Shown here piece after piece: positions 25,128-33,653 of a DNA stretch of 47,476 nucleotides. Within the stretch, counting starts at the first letter, position 1. Each line of letters starts with the position of its first letter. The stretch comes from Acidimicrobiaceae bacterium. GTDB lineage: Bacteria > Actinomycetota > Acidimicrobiia > Acidimicrobiales > RAAP-2. The translations under genes were made by a program, and so were the position numbers. The DNA lies in contig CANFJV010000005.1 of the NCBI GenBank assembly GCA_947447225.1, forward strand, positions 1-47,476, written 5' to 3'. The notes beneath the pieces are model-generated. The model searched no databases. It had not been told where the DNA came from and worked only from the letters and a program-made list of their open reading frames with translations.

Positions 25128-26462
25128 CTAGCTGAGCCAGGCAGGAACTGGTGCGTTGACTGGAGTCTTGGCAACCAGCGGTGTGCCGTCAGCATCGGTC
25201 GTGGTGTAGACCTTTGCGTTCTTGACCGGCGTCGTCGACGTTGTTGACTTCACCGTCACCATGATGCCTCCCATGAGGCCTTGGTGATTCGACGCCGAGT
25301 AGGCAAGCTTGGTGATGGCTGGGGTGGCAAAGGTTGAGCCCTGTGTTTCCAAGGTAGACACCGCGTTGGCCTGCGTCACGTTTGACCCCATGGCCTTCAC
25401 CAACTGCAAGAAGGTCACGGCCCAACCGGCGCCGTACTGCATGTTGCCGGTCAAGATGGTCGAGGACTTGAACTTCGGGAAGTCGGCCTTGTCAGCCAAC
25501 AGCACCTTGCTCGTCCACTTGTTCCACGAGTTCTTCGTGTCGCCAGTTGCGGCAAAGAAGGTCATGGAGAGTGCGCCAACTTCGTTCTTGTTGTTGACGG
25601 TCTGTGGATCTGAACCAACACCAGAGATGATGAACTGTGCCGCGAACTTCAACTTCTTCGCGTCATCCAAGACCTTCTTGGTGGCCTGAGGAATGGTGTC
25701 GAGGACAACAACCTTCACACCATCGTTCTTGAGCTGGGTCAACTTCGAGACAAAAGGGTCACTGAAGATGATGTCGCCGACGTTGTAGCCAAGCGAGTCG
25801 CCGGTTCCCATGTTTGGAATCGACAAGCCGCCACGCTGCAGGCCGAGAAGACCGTTGCGACCGAAGTCGTCGTCTTGACCAATGAAGCCGACCTTCTTGC
25901 CCTTGAAGTTGGTCTTGATGTAGTTGGCGAAGATCTTGCCTTCAGCCACGTAGTCGGTCTGCCATCCAAACAGCGATGGGTAGGTGCCAGGGTTGTCCCA
26001 GTCCTTCGAGCCCGAGTTGACGAAGAGTTGTGGAACGCCGCTGCTCTTCAGCAAGTTGCGAACTGAGTCTTGGGTGTCGGTGCCGAGCGAGCCAACCGTT
26101 GCGAAAATGCCACCTGGGGTGTTGAGCAACGCATTGGTTTGGGTCACGGTGTTTGGGGTGCCGGTGCAGCCAAAACCAGGGACGCCATAGCAGTCATCTT
26201 TGATGATGAAGTTGATCTTGCGGCCGTTGACGCCACCTTTGGCGTTCACGTACTTGAACACCGCGTTCGCGGCCTTGGCCACGTCGGAGTATCCAGCCGA
26301 AGCAATGCCGGACAGTGGAACCGTCGCACCGATGGTGATTTGGTTGTTCGTGACGCCGTCAGAGCCTGAGGCCCCTGCGGAGACTGCAGAAATTCCTCCG
26401 ACGCCGAGTGCAGTAGAGGCTGCGACTGCTGCGGCAACGCTCTTGCGAATGATGGTGCGCAT
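25128..26462 (-). CDS. livJ: Branched-chain amino acid ABC transporter, substrate-binding protein
   Basis: Exported Peripla_BP_6/LivJ-type receptor of 444 residues. Signal peptide 1-31 (hydrophobic AAAVAASTALGVGGISAV, cut near AGA). The mature start has NQITIGATVPLSG, then GGVNGRKINFIIKDD, FATVGSLGTDT, PQLFVNSGSKDW and KKVGFIGQDDDFGR, in family order. AAGGAA precedes the ATG. It is the last gene of the liv cluster, separated from livM by 95 bp where other junctions overlap, so it may have additional regulation or its own promoter. Ligand could be leucine-type amino acids, amides or urea. Confidence 0.92.
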   Translation of the reverse strand: MRTIIRKSVAAAVAASTALGVGGISAVSAGASGSDGVTNNQITIGATVPLSGIASAGYSDVAKAANAVFKYVNAKGGVNGRKINFIIKDDCYGVPGFGCTGTPNTVTQTNALLNTPGGIFATVGSLGTDTQDSVRNLLKSSGVPQLFVNSGSKDWDNPGTYPSLFGWQTDYVAEGKIFANYIKTNFKGKKVGFIGQDDDFGRNGLLGLQRGGLSIPNMGTGDSLGYNVGDIIFSDPFVSKLTQLKNDGVKVVVLDTIPQATKKVLDDAKKLKFAAQFIISGVGSDPQTVNNKNEVGALSMTFFAATGDTKNSWNKWTSKVLLADKADFPKFKSSTILTGNMQYGAGWAVTFLQLVKAMGSNVTQANAVSTLETQGSTFATPAITKLAYSASNHQGLMGGIMVTVKSTTSTTPVKNAKVYTTTDADGTPLVAKTPVNAPVPAWLS

Positions 26463-26557
26463 GTGTTCCTTTCTTAGAAGTGTGCAGGTGAAGCGTAACG
26501 GTCGAATTTCGCTGCGACTACACCCAACTGCAGCATCCTGAGAGGGTGCGCGGAGGG

Positions 26558-27619
26558 TTAGTTTGCGCCGCTACGGAGGCGTCGAGCCTTGGCGGCAAGC
26601 GTCGTTGCGAGACCAACAAGTCCACGGGGTGCGGCGAGCATCATGGTGATGAGCACGACACCGAAAATGATGCCCTTCATATTTGCGCCCAAGTTGGAGA
26701 AGGGGTCAATGCCGGTCAATGAATTGATTTTCGTCATGATCAGGTCGGTGTAGGCGGCCAAGATTCCGGCAATGATCGCTCCACTGATCGAGCCCATTCC
26801 GCCAAGCACGAGGAGTGAGAGCAATTCAATCGACAATGCCACGCCATAGGTAGATGACGTAGCTGCACCAGCAACGAGGGCCAGCAGCGACCCACCAAGT
26901 GCGGCCAAGGCAGCAGAAGCAGCAAACGCGGTGACGCGGGTTTGGGCCAAGTTGACGCCAACGAGTTCTGCTGCAACATCGTCATCTCGCACAAGTCGCA
27001 TCGCTCGACCGACCCGACTGTTTGACAAGTTGGCAGCAAAAAACAGTGCAATGCCAGCCACCAGCACTGAAAGCACGGCCTGATACCGGGCGTTTGCCCC
27101 AATCAGGTTTTCACTCTCTCCAACGAGTGAGGTGAACCAAGTTGGGGTCACAAGAACGGGAAAGTAAAGGCCACCAGATCCGCCGGTCCAACTCCCAAGC
27201 GACTGGATAAAAGGTGTCATGACGTACCCAAAGGCGAGCGTCATGCCCGCAAGGTATGGACCGCGCAGGCGAGTTGCGGGAAGTCCGAGCGCAATGCCTC
27301 CAAGTGCGCCAACTGCCATTGAACCAACAAGGCTCAGCACGATGGGAAAGTGCTCATGGTGATTTGCCCAGATCGCAGTGGTGTAGGCGCCAATGGCCAT
27401 AAACCCTGCGTTACCAATGGAGACTTGACCGGAAAAGCCGGTCAAGATGGAGAGCCCCATCACCGAGACCGCCATAGCTGCAGCAGTGGCGATGTAGATG
27501 TCGGTTGAGGGCGTGAGCACGTAGCCGGCAATGAGCGCTACGAGAATTGTCGCAACTGTGGCCTTGATGAAGCGAGTCGTTGTTGGTCGGGCGTCGGAGA
27601 ACGTGGTGAGTTTGCTCAT
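26558..27619 (-). CDS. livM: Branched-chain amino acid ABC transporter, permease LivM
   Basis: Membrane subunit of 353 residues with about ten hydrophobic spans. Typical motifs: LTGFSGQVSIGNAGFMAIGAY near residue 60, GLPATRLRGPYLAGMTLAFG near 115, and the EAA-like loop ALRDDD-type segment RLVRDDDVAAELVGVN near 220, ending with VLGGMGSISGAIIAG. The true start is ATG 27619, which overlaps the livH stop by 4 bp; the open frame further upstream lies within livH in another frame. Confidence 0.93.
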   Translation of the reverse strand: MSKLTTFSDARPTTTRFIKATVATILVALIAGYVLTPSTDIYIATAAAMAVSVMGLSILTGFSGQVSIGNAGFMAIGAYTTAIWANHHEHFPIVLSLVGSMAVGALGGIALGLPATRLRGPYLAGMTLAFGYVMTPFIQSLGSWTGGSGGLYFPVLVTPTWFTSLVGESENLIGANARYQAVLSVLVAGIALFFAANLSNSRVGRAMRLVRDDDVAAELVGVNLAQTRVTAFAASAALAALGGSLLALVAGAATSSTYGVALSIELLSLLVLGGMGSISGAIIAGILAAYTDLIMTKINSLTGIDPFSNLGANMKGIIFGVVLITMMLAAPRGLVGLATTLAAKARRLRSGAN

Positions 27620-28512
27620 ACTCGCCGAGCCTTCGTGGTCGAAAACAGCCCTTGAGGACGGATCATGAGTGCAACGACCAAAATGATGACTGGGGCAAAC
27701 GAGGAGATGCCTGATGGGGCATAGTCCTGGAGGAATTGCTGGACGAGTCCAATCATGAGGCCGGCCACGACCGCACCGAGTGGGCTCTCGAGTCCACCAA
27801 CGGCAGCAGCAATGAAACCGAAGACAAAGAAGCCATCCATGATCGTTGGTGACAGGCCAATTGATCCACTCGATGAAATGACCACGGCTGCGACCACGCC
27901 CGCTGCACTCGACAGCATCCAACCAAAGGTGAGGAGGCGGTTCACTCGAACACCGAGCAAGCGAGCAACTTCAGGGGCAAGCGCAGCTGCTCGGAGCTGG
28001 AGTCCAAGGTTTGTGTAGCGAAAGATCGCACCAACAGCGGTCATAATGACGAGCGCAGCGATGATTTGAAACAGCGCAAATGGTGACAGCAGAATCGTCG
28101 AGCCGTGGTGCTGGAAGTAAATCTGCGAGAACGGGCTCTCCAAGGTGCGCGGAGCAGTTGACCAAATCGCTGCCGCAGCACTTTCAAGAAGTCCTAAGAA
28201 CCCAACCATGACCACGATCGAGTTGATTTCTGGTCGCTTGTAGAGGGGGCGAACGAGGACTCGCTCGGTCAGGCCACCAAGAGCGAAACCTGCAGCAATG
28301 GCAATGGCGAAGCAGGCCCAGAAGTTGAGTCCATGACTCGACATCGTCATGCCGACATAGGCAGCGAACATTGCCATTGCCCCTTGGGCGAAGTTGAGAA
28401 TTGACGTCGAGCGCCAAACAATCACGAGGCTCAATGCAATCAACCCGTAGAGCACGCCGTTGGTGATGCCTAAGAACACGTCACTCATGAATCCACTGCT
28501 CAACCAGGTCAT
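27616..28512 (-). CDS. livH: Branched-chain amino acid ABC transporter, permease LivH
   Basis: Membrane subunit of 298 residues with about eight hydrophobic spans. Typical LivH elements are GITNGVLYGLIALSLVIVWR at the N-terminus, LNFAQGAMAMFAAYV, and the coupling segment AALAPEVARLLGVRVNRLL near residue 185, then AAAVGGLESPLGAVVAGL. Its start overlaps the livF stop by 4 bp and its stop overlaps livM, so the two permeases are made in coupled fashion as a heterodimer. Confidence 0.94.
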   Translation of the reverse strand: MTWLSSGFMSDVFLGITNGVLYGLIALSLVIVWRSTSILNFAQGAMAMFAAYVGMTMSSHGLNFWACFAIAIAAGFALGGLTERVLVRPLYKRPEINSIVVMVGFLGLLESAAAAIWSTAPRTLESPFSQIYFQHHGSTILLSPFALFQIIAALVIMTAVGAIFRYTNLGLQLRAAALAPEVARLLGVRVNRLLTFGWMLSSAAGVVAAVVISSSGSIGLSPTIMDGFFVFGFIAAAVGGLESPLGAVVAGLMIGLVQQFLQDYAPSGISSFAPVIILVVALMIRPQGLFSTTKARRV

Positions 28513-29219
28513 TGTTCCGCCAACCCGAGGTAGTACTGGCGCAGTCGCTCATCACCGGCCACTTCTTGTGCCGATGCCGAGGCCACGACCTTTCCAAGGT
28601 GCAAGACCACCGCATCGTGGGCAACCTTCAGCGCACTCTTTGCGTTTTGTTCCACCAGCAACACGGTCAAGTTTTGTTTGGCGCAAAGCTCCGAAATTGT
28701 CGCCATCATTTCCGCGGTGACAAGTGGTGCGAGTCCGAGCGAGGGTTCATCAAGCAGCAGCACGGTCGGCTTGGCAATGAGGGCACGAGCCATCGCCAAC
28801 ATCTGGCGTTCGCCACCTGACAAGGTCGCTGCGTGCTGATGACGACGTTCTCCAAGAACAGGGAACAGTTCAAACTGTTCGGCGATGCCCTCTTGGAAGT
28901 TCACCTTGGCGGCAAGTGAGCCGAGTCGGAGGTTCTCGAGCACGGTGAATTCAGCAATCACGCCTCGTCCTTCTGGGACATGGCCAACGCCGGCACGAGC
29001 AATATCTTCGGTGCGCTTTTTGAGCAGTGATTCGCCGTCAAGGGTGATGTCGCCAGAGGCTGCTTCTTCGAGACCAGTAATGGTGCGAAGTAGCGTCGTT
29101 TTGCCAGCGCCGTTGGCACCCAAAATGGCAGTGATCTTGCCGTTGGCGGCATCAAAGGATACGCCGGTCAAGGCGTGAATTGCCCCAAAAGAAACCGATA
29201 ACTGCGAAACGGAGATCAT
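28509..29219 (-). CDS. livF: Branched-chain amino acid ABC transporter, ATP-binding protein LivF
   Basis: ATPase of 236 residues. Walker A GANGAGKTT near 34-42, the LivF-specific GVGHVPEGRGV, signature LSGGERQML, Walker B LLLDEPSLGLAP and H-loop VEQN are all present. The start overlaps livG and the stop overlaps livH by 4 bp each. It pairs with LivG in the transporter. Confidence 0.95.
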   Translation of the reverse strand: MISVSQLSVSFGAIHALTGVSFDAANGKITAILGANGAGKTTLLRTITGLEEAASGDITLDGESLLKKRTEDIARAGVGHVPEGRGVIAEFTVLENLRLGSLAAKVNFQEGIAEQFELFPVLGERRHQHAATLSGGERQMLAMARALIAKPTVLLLDEPSLGLAPLVTAEMMATISELCAKQNLTVLLVEQNAKSALKVAHDAVVLHLGKVVASASAQEVAGDERLRQYYLGLAEQ

Positions 29220-29995
29220 TCGTCCACTCCGAGATACGCAGCGAGGACTTCTTCGTTTTGTCGCACGACTTTTGGCGTGCCTTCGGCAATCACTTTTCCG
29301 AAGTTCAGCACGACCAAGCGGTCCACTAGTTCCATGACGAAGTCCATGTTGTGCTCAACGAGCAAGACGCCCATGTTTTGACGCAGCCCTGCAATGAGCT
29401 GAGCAAACTCATCGAGTTCGCGCTCATCAAGACCAGATGCCGGCTCGTCAAGCAAGAGCAACTTTGGCGACTGCATGAGGGCCCGAGCAACGGCCACCTT
29501 CTTGGCGGTCCCGTAGGGGATTGCGCCTGGAAGTTGCATGGCCACGTCAGCAACGTCGAGTCGCTCAAGATTGGCAAACGCCTCTGCTTTCAGTGCCTTC
29601 TCGGCCTTTGAGCCACGAGCAAAGCCAAAGATTCCTTGAAGCAGTCCGCCGCCCGGCTTGCTTTGGCCGCCAGCAATCACATTCTCGAGCACCGTGAGGT
29701 TGGGAAAGAGCCCAACGCCTTGAAGGGTGCGGGCAACGCCTGCTTCGGCCAAGTCATGAGGTTTGAGTGTCGCCTTGCCAAGGCCAGGAAACGTGACTGT
29801 TCCGGTCGTTGGTTCAACAAAACCACATGCCGCGTTGAACGCCGTCGTCTTCCCGGCACCGTTTGGGCCAATGAGGCCAACAATTTCACCACTGTTGACG
29901 GAAAAATTGACGTTCGAGAGCGCATGGAGGCCACCAAAGACGACGGACACGTCGTCGAAGTGCATCAATGGAGTGTCTGCGCCAAGCATGGGCAT
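29216..29995 (-). CDS. livG: Branched-chain amino acid ABC transporter, ATP-binding protein LivG
   Basis: ATPase of 259 residues and first gene of the liv operon. It has Walker A GPNGAGKTT near 42-50, the GVARTLQGVGLFPNLTVLEN segment typical of LivG, Walker B LLLLDEPASGLDE and VEHNMDFVM. The canonical signature LSGG is not obvious: the corresponding place reads LPGAIPYGTAKKVAVARAL, a reduced form seen in some LivG proteins. ATG at 29995 or the second ATG two codons on; a TATGCT box ends 3 nt before the first, too close for a leaderless start there. Confidence 0.93.
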   Translation of the reverse strand: MPMLGADTPLMHFDDVSVVFGGLHALSNVNFSVNSGEIVGLIGPNGAGKTTAFNAACGFVEPTTGTVTFPGLGKATLKPHDLAEAGVARTLQGVGLFPNLTVLENVIAGGQSKPGGGLLQGIFGFARGSKAEKALKAEAFANLERLDVADVAMQLPGAIPYGTAKKVAVARALMQSPKLLLLDEPASGLDERELDEFAQLIAGLRQNMGVLLVEHNMDFVMELVDRLVVLNFGKVIAEGTPKVVRQNEEVLAAYLGVDE

Positions 29996-30023
29996 TGCAG
30001 CATAGGTGGCCTCGGCTTATCTC

Positions 30024-30053
30024 TTGACGACCCATGTGGAGATGCAATATGAG
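30024..30053 (+). promoter_or_regulatory. Promoter candidate facing tRNA-Ser(GCT)
   Basis: TTGACG (30024-30029), 18-bp spacer, TATGAG (30048-30053). It is the best sigma-70-like pair in the 258-bp gap between livG and the tRNA, but it would give a leader of almost 200 nt. The rest of that gap shows only a small hairpin, AAGGGA-GTT-TCCCTT, near 30100 and nothing else I recognise. Confidence 0.3.
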
Positions 30054-30253
30054 GCGCCGTGAAGGCTGTCCACGAACCTTTGGGTGTGACGCCGCGAAGG
30101 GAGTTTCCCTTGAAGACGGAGGCGCTCCATGTCGCCGAGAAGGTCAAGCGCCCGTCTCGTCGACTGCTTTCAGTTATCCGCTACCATGAAAGAGCGTCGT
30201 TTCCAAGAGTGCTGCCACGAGAAATTGGCACGCAAGTGGCCAACGAAACGCCA

Positions 30254-30345
30254 GGAGAGGTGCGAGAGCGGCCGAATCGGACTCACTGCTAATGAGTTGT
30301 CTGTTGAAAGACGGACCCAGGGTTCAAATCCCTGTCTCTCCGCCA
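30254..30345 (+). tRNA. tRNA-Ser(GCT)
   Basis: A 92-nt cloverleaf including encoded CCA. Acceptor stem GGAGAGG pairs with TCTCTCC (one G-T pair), discriminator G, D-arm GAGAGCGGCCGAATCGG, anticodon loop CTGCTAA with anticodon GCT, long variable arm typical of serine, T arm GGGTTCAAATCCC. It reads AGC and AGU. Confidence 0.97.
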
Positions 30346-30357
30346 GAGGTGGTGTCG

Positions 30358-30377
30358 GCCGTTCACTCGTGAACGGC
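30358..30377 (+). terminator. Hairpin after tRNA-Ser(GCT), no T-tract
   Basis: GCCGTTCA-CTCG-TGAACGGC forms a perfect 8-bp stem with a 4-nt loop 12 bp after the tRNA CCA. No run of T follows, so it is either an atypical terminator or a processing signal. It also lies 130 bp upstream of rimO. Confidence 0.45.
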
Positions 30378-30505
30378 TCGACGCAACCAGGTTCCAAGAA
30401 GTCGTTCGTTTCCACCAGATGCCCTTCTCAAGGCTTGTAGGTTGGAAGCACCATGAATCTGTTCAATTGCCTCGTCTTGTCGCGTCCCGCTGTGGGGTGC
30501 TGGTG

Positions 30506-31843
30506 ATGGCAAAGACGTACTGGGTCGAGACCCTCGGTTGCCCAAAGAATCACGTGGATTCGGACAAAGTCACGGGTCAACTGCTTCGTGATGGCTACCG
30601 GGCTGCCGATTCTCCTGAAGGTGCAGACCTTGTTGTGGTCAACACCTGTGCGTTCATTGACGAAGCACGCCAAGAATCAATCGATGTCATCTTGGACCTA
30701 GCGGACCGAAAGCACGATGCGAGTCGCCTCGTCGTTACTGGCTGCATGGCTGAGCGCTATGGCGATGAGTTGGCTGAAGCGCTGCCCGAAGTTGACTTGG
30801 TCGCAGGTTTCGGTGAATCACTGACCGCGTCGGTGCCTGTGTCGCTTGGAAAAAGAAGCCACTCGGTTCGAACGAGCGAATTGCTGGAACTTCCCCGCAC
30901 GCCAAGTTCAACGCCCTGGGCGTATTTGAAAGTTGCAGAGGGCTGTGACCGAATTTGCGGTTTCTGTGCGATCCCAAGCTTCCGCGGTCCTCAGCGGTCT
31001 CGCACCGTTGAGTCGTTGCTGGCAGAAGTCGAGTCACTAAAGACAGGAAGCGAAGTGCCACTTCGCGAGGTCGTGCTCATTGCCCAAGATTTGGCCTCAT
31101 TTGGGCGGGACCGAAGTAGTGGTCGCGAAGGCGACCCTGATGATTTTTCTCGTGCGGCCAAAGCCGGTGAGCAGCCAATTGTTGAAGTCTTAAAGGCGCT
31201 CAAAGGTTCCGTTGAATGGGTTCGACTGTTGTATTTGTACCCATCGGGCCTCACCCCAACGTTGATTGAAGCAATGCTTGAAGCCGAAGTTCCTTACTTT
31301 GACCTCTCGCTTCAGCACGTCACGCGGCCAATGCTGAAGCGCATGCGCCGCTTTGGTGATGGCGACAAGTTCTTAGAGCGCATTGCCATGATTCGTGAAA
31401 TGGCTCCTGATGCCGCGTTTCGATCGAGTTTCATCGTTGGATACCCCGGTGAAACTGAAGCGGATCATGACGCGCTGCTCTCGTTCATTGAACAAGCACG
31501 TCTCGACTGGGCAGGATTCTTTCCGTACTCGGCCGAAGAAGGCACCTATGCAGCCGACCTCGAAGACCAGGTTGAACCTGACCTCGTGGCCGAGCGTCTT
31601 CGAGAAGTACGCGAGCTGCAGGACGCGATCACGTTTGAACTTCGCGATGAGCTCATTGGCCAGACCATGACGGTGCTCGTTGACAAGCCTGGTCAAGCTC
31701 GCTCAACCCGAGAAGCTCCAGAAATTGATGGAATCATTTCCGTTCCGATGTCGATTGCGGCTGGCACCATGGTGGACGTGGAAATCGTGGCCGCAATGGG
31801 CACCGATCTTGAAGCCGTTTTGGTTGGGGGGACCGACGCATGA
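30506..31843 (+). CDS. rimO: Ribosomal protein uS12 methylthiotransferase RimO
   Basis: Radical-SAM enzyme that adds a methylthio group to an aspartate of ribosomal protein S12. Of 445 residues, the N-terminal UPF0004 domain carries Cys12 (TLGCPKN), Cys48 (NTCAF) and Cys80 (GCMAERY), ligands of the auxiliary cluster; the radical SAM motif CDRICGFC has Cys147, Cys151 and Cys154; a TRAM domain ends the protein (from about 375). The order of the N-terminal signatures and LSLQHVTRPMLKRMRR fits RimO rather than MiaB. ATG at 30506 is chosen because homology starts at MAKTYWVETLG and GGGG lies 8 nt upstream. The stop overlaps pgsA by 4 bp. Confidence 0.96.
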   Translation: MAKTYWVETLGCPKNHVDSDKVTGQLLRDGYRAADSPEGADLVVVNTCAFIDEARQESIDVILDLADRKHDASRLVVTGCMAERYGDELAEALPEVDLVAGFGESLTASVPVSLGKRSHSVRTSELLELPRTPSSTPWAYLKVAEGCDRICGFCAIPSFRGPQRSRTVESLLAEVESLKTGSEVPLREVVLIAQDLASFGRDRSSGREGDPDDFSRAAKAGEQPIVEVLKALKGSVEWVRLLYLYPSGLTPTLIEAMLEAEVPYFDLSLQHVTRPMLKRMRRFGDGDKFLERIAMIREMAPDAAFRSSFIVGYPGETEADHDALLSFIEQARLDWAGFFPYSAEEGTYAADLEDQVEPDLVAERLREVRELQDAITFELRDELIGQTMTVLVDKPGQARSTREAPEIDGIISVPMSIAAGTMVDVEIVAAMGTDLEAVLVGGTDA

Positions 31844-32400
31844 CGACCCAGAAGCAAACCACCTATGGACCAACGGCAATCATGACGCCGGCGAATGCCA
31901 TCACGGTTGGACGCCTCCTGCTCACGCCGTATTTCATCTATTTGTTCATTCATGAAGGCGCCACTTGGCTGACTGCAGTTATTGGCGCGATCGTTGCGTT
32001 CTCCGATGGCATTGACGGCGTGGTCGCTCGCCGTCAAGGCGCGACGCGCTCAGGAGCATTTCTTGACCCACTGATTGACAAAGTCGTCATTATGGGTTGT
32101 TTCATTGCCGTGGCGTCTGAAGGCAAGTTGCCGTGGTTACCAATCATCATCATTGGTCTTCGTGAAGTCGCGATGACGGTCTATCGCTCGGTCGTGGCGC
32201 GCGATGGCATTTCTATTCCGGCACGCCAATCGGCCAAGTGGAAGACCTTTGTCCAAGATTTCGCCATTGCCTTTGTGTGCTTGCCGCCAACGGCCAATCT
32301 CCACTGGCTCCATGTGGCAACGGTTTGGGCCGCAGCAGTGCTCACTGTCACGACCTTTGGGCAGTACATCGTTGATGGTCGTCGATTGGCGGCGACGTGA
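31840..32400 (+). CDS. pgsA: CDP-diacylglycerol--glycerol-3-phosphate 3-phosphatidyltransferase (PgsA-type)
   Basis: Membrane CDP-alcohol phosphatidyltransferase of 186 residues that makes phosphatidylglycerol phosphate. MTPANAITVGRLLLTP is the usual start, followed by the catalytic motif with DGIDGVVARR and GAFLDPLIDK (residues about 55-80); between AR and G there are seven residues, where the consensus has eight, so the loop is one shorter. About five hydrophobic spans. The assignment to PGP synthase rather than another CDP-alcohol transferase rests on the conserved rimO-pgsA-cinA order. Translationally coupled to both neighbours. Confidence 0.93.
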   Translation: MTTQKQTTYGPTAIMTPANAITVGRLLLTPYFIYLFIHEGATWLTAVIGAIVAFSDGIDGVVARRQGATRSGAFLDPLIDKVVIMGCFIAVASEGKLPWLPIIIIGLREVAMTVYRSVVARDGISIPARQSAKWKTFVQDFAIAFVCLPPTANLHWLHVATVWAAAVLTVTTFGQYIVDGRRLAAT

Positions 32401-33653
32401 GGGTTGAAGTCCTAGCCGTTGGCACCGAGCTCTTGCTCGGGCAAATTGCCAATACCAATGCCGCGTGGCTTGGCCAAGAGATGGCCGCTATCGGCGTTGA
32501 CAGTCACTTCCATCAAGTCGTCGGCGACAATCACGCACGGATTGTTCGAGCCCTACGCACGGCACTTGCGAGGTCTGATGGCGTCATTGTTTGTGGCGGC
32601 CTTGGGCCAACCCAAGATGACATCACTCGAGAAGCCATTGCTGAAGTCATGGGTGTTGCGCTTGTTCGAGATGAAGCACTGGTGGAGAAGATCGCGAGCT
32701 TCTTCAATGCTCGAGGGCGAACCATGGCGGCGAACAATGCCCGCCAAGGCGATGTGCCAATGGGCGCCTCGATCATTTCCCAAGTTCGTGGCACGGCACC
32801 TGGCCTCATCTGTCCCGTAGGCAACAAAGTGGTCTTTGCGGTTCCTGGTGTCCCTTATGAGATGTCGGAAATGTTTGAACGGGCAATTGCTCCTGAACTG
32901 AAGGCACGACTCGCTGACGAAGGCATGACAGCCACCATTACCTCCAAGGTGCTGCGCACGTGGGGCACGTCTGAGTCGGGACTGGCCGAAGCCTTAGATG
33001 GCCGCTTTGCTGCACTCGCAGAAGGCCATCTTCCCGTCACCATCGCGTTTTTGGCCAGCGGCATTGAGGGCATCAAAGTTCGCATCACGGTGAAGGGCCA
33101 AGACGCCGACCACGCCGCACAGTTGTTGGCTGAAGAAGAACGAGAAGTTCGTAGCGTTCTGGCGGATCGATTTGGCGACATCATCTTTGGTGTTGATGAC
33201 GAGACCATGGAAGACGCCATTGCCAATTTGCTTCGCCAACGCTCGCTCACCCTTGGCGTGGCTGAGTCCGTGACTGGCGGCATTATCGCGAGTCGCCTTG
33301 TTGACGTCGTTGGTGCAAGTACGTGGTTCAAAGGCGGCGTTGTTTCGTATGCAAGCCAAGTCAAGTTTGATGTGCTTGGTGTACCAAATGGTCCGGTGGT
33401 CAGCGCTGAGGCCGCAATTGCGATGGCAAGCGGGGCAGCGTCGGTATTGAACGCCGACTGCGCGGTGTCAGTGACTGGCGTTGCCGGTCCTGACCCTCAA
33501 GATGGCCACGAGGTCGGCACGGTGTTTGTCGGCATTGTTGTCCCCGGCAAAGCACCTTTCGCCGAGCGATTGCAACTACCCGGTGACCGGGCTCGCATTC
33601 GTCAGTACAGCGCCATCAGTGCACTCGACATCTTGCGACGGGCGTTCGATTGA
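32397..33653 (+). CDS. cinA: CinA-family protein (nicotinamide-nucleotide amidohydrolase)
   Basis: Two-domain protein of 418 residues. The N-terminal MoCF/COG1058 domain (1-170) has EVLAVGTELLLGQIANTN and GGLGPTQDDITREA; the C-terminal amidohydrolase domain (about 260-418) has TLGVAESVTGGIIASRL and the VTGVAGPDPQDGHEVGTV segment, the PncC signature. It probably recycles NMN by removing the amide. GTG start overlaps the pgsA stop by 4 bp; the next gene overlaps at its end. CinA upstream of recA is a common bacterial arrangement. Confidence 0.94.
   Translation: MRVEVLAVGTELLLGQIANTNAAWLGQEMAAIGVDSHFHQVVGDNHARIVRALRTALARSDGVIVCGGLGPTQDDITREAIAEVMGVALVRDEALVEKIASFFNARGRTMAANNARQGDVPMGASIISQVRGTAPGLICPVGNKVVFAVPGVPYEMSEMFERAIAPELKARLADEGMTATITSKVLRTWGTSESGLAEALDGRFAALAEGHLPVTIAFLASGIEGIKVRITVKGQDADHAAQLLAEEEREVRSVLADRFGDIIFGVDDETMEDAIANLLRQRSLTLGVAESVTGGIIASRLVDVVGASTWFKGGVVSYASQVKFDVLGVPNGPVVSAEAAIAMASGAASVLNADCAVSVTGVAGPDPQDGHEVGTVFVGIVVPGKAPFAERLQLPGDRARIRQYSAISALDILRRAFD

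Noticed and set aside
30059-30250. Small RNA such as the signal recognition particle RNA beside tRNA-Ser
   Set aside because: The conserved SRP apical loop sequence is absent and only one 6-bp hairpin is visible.
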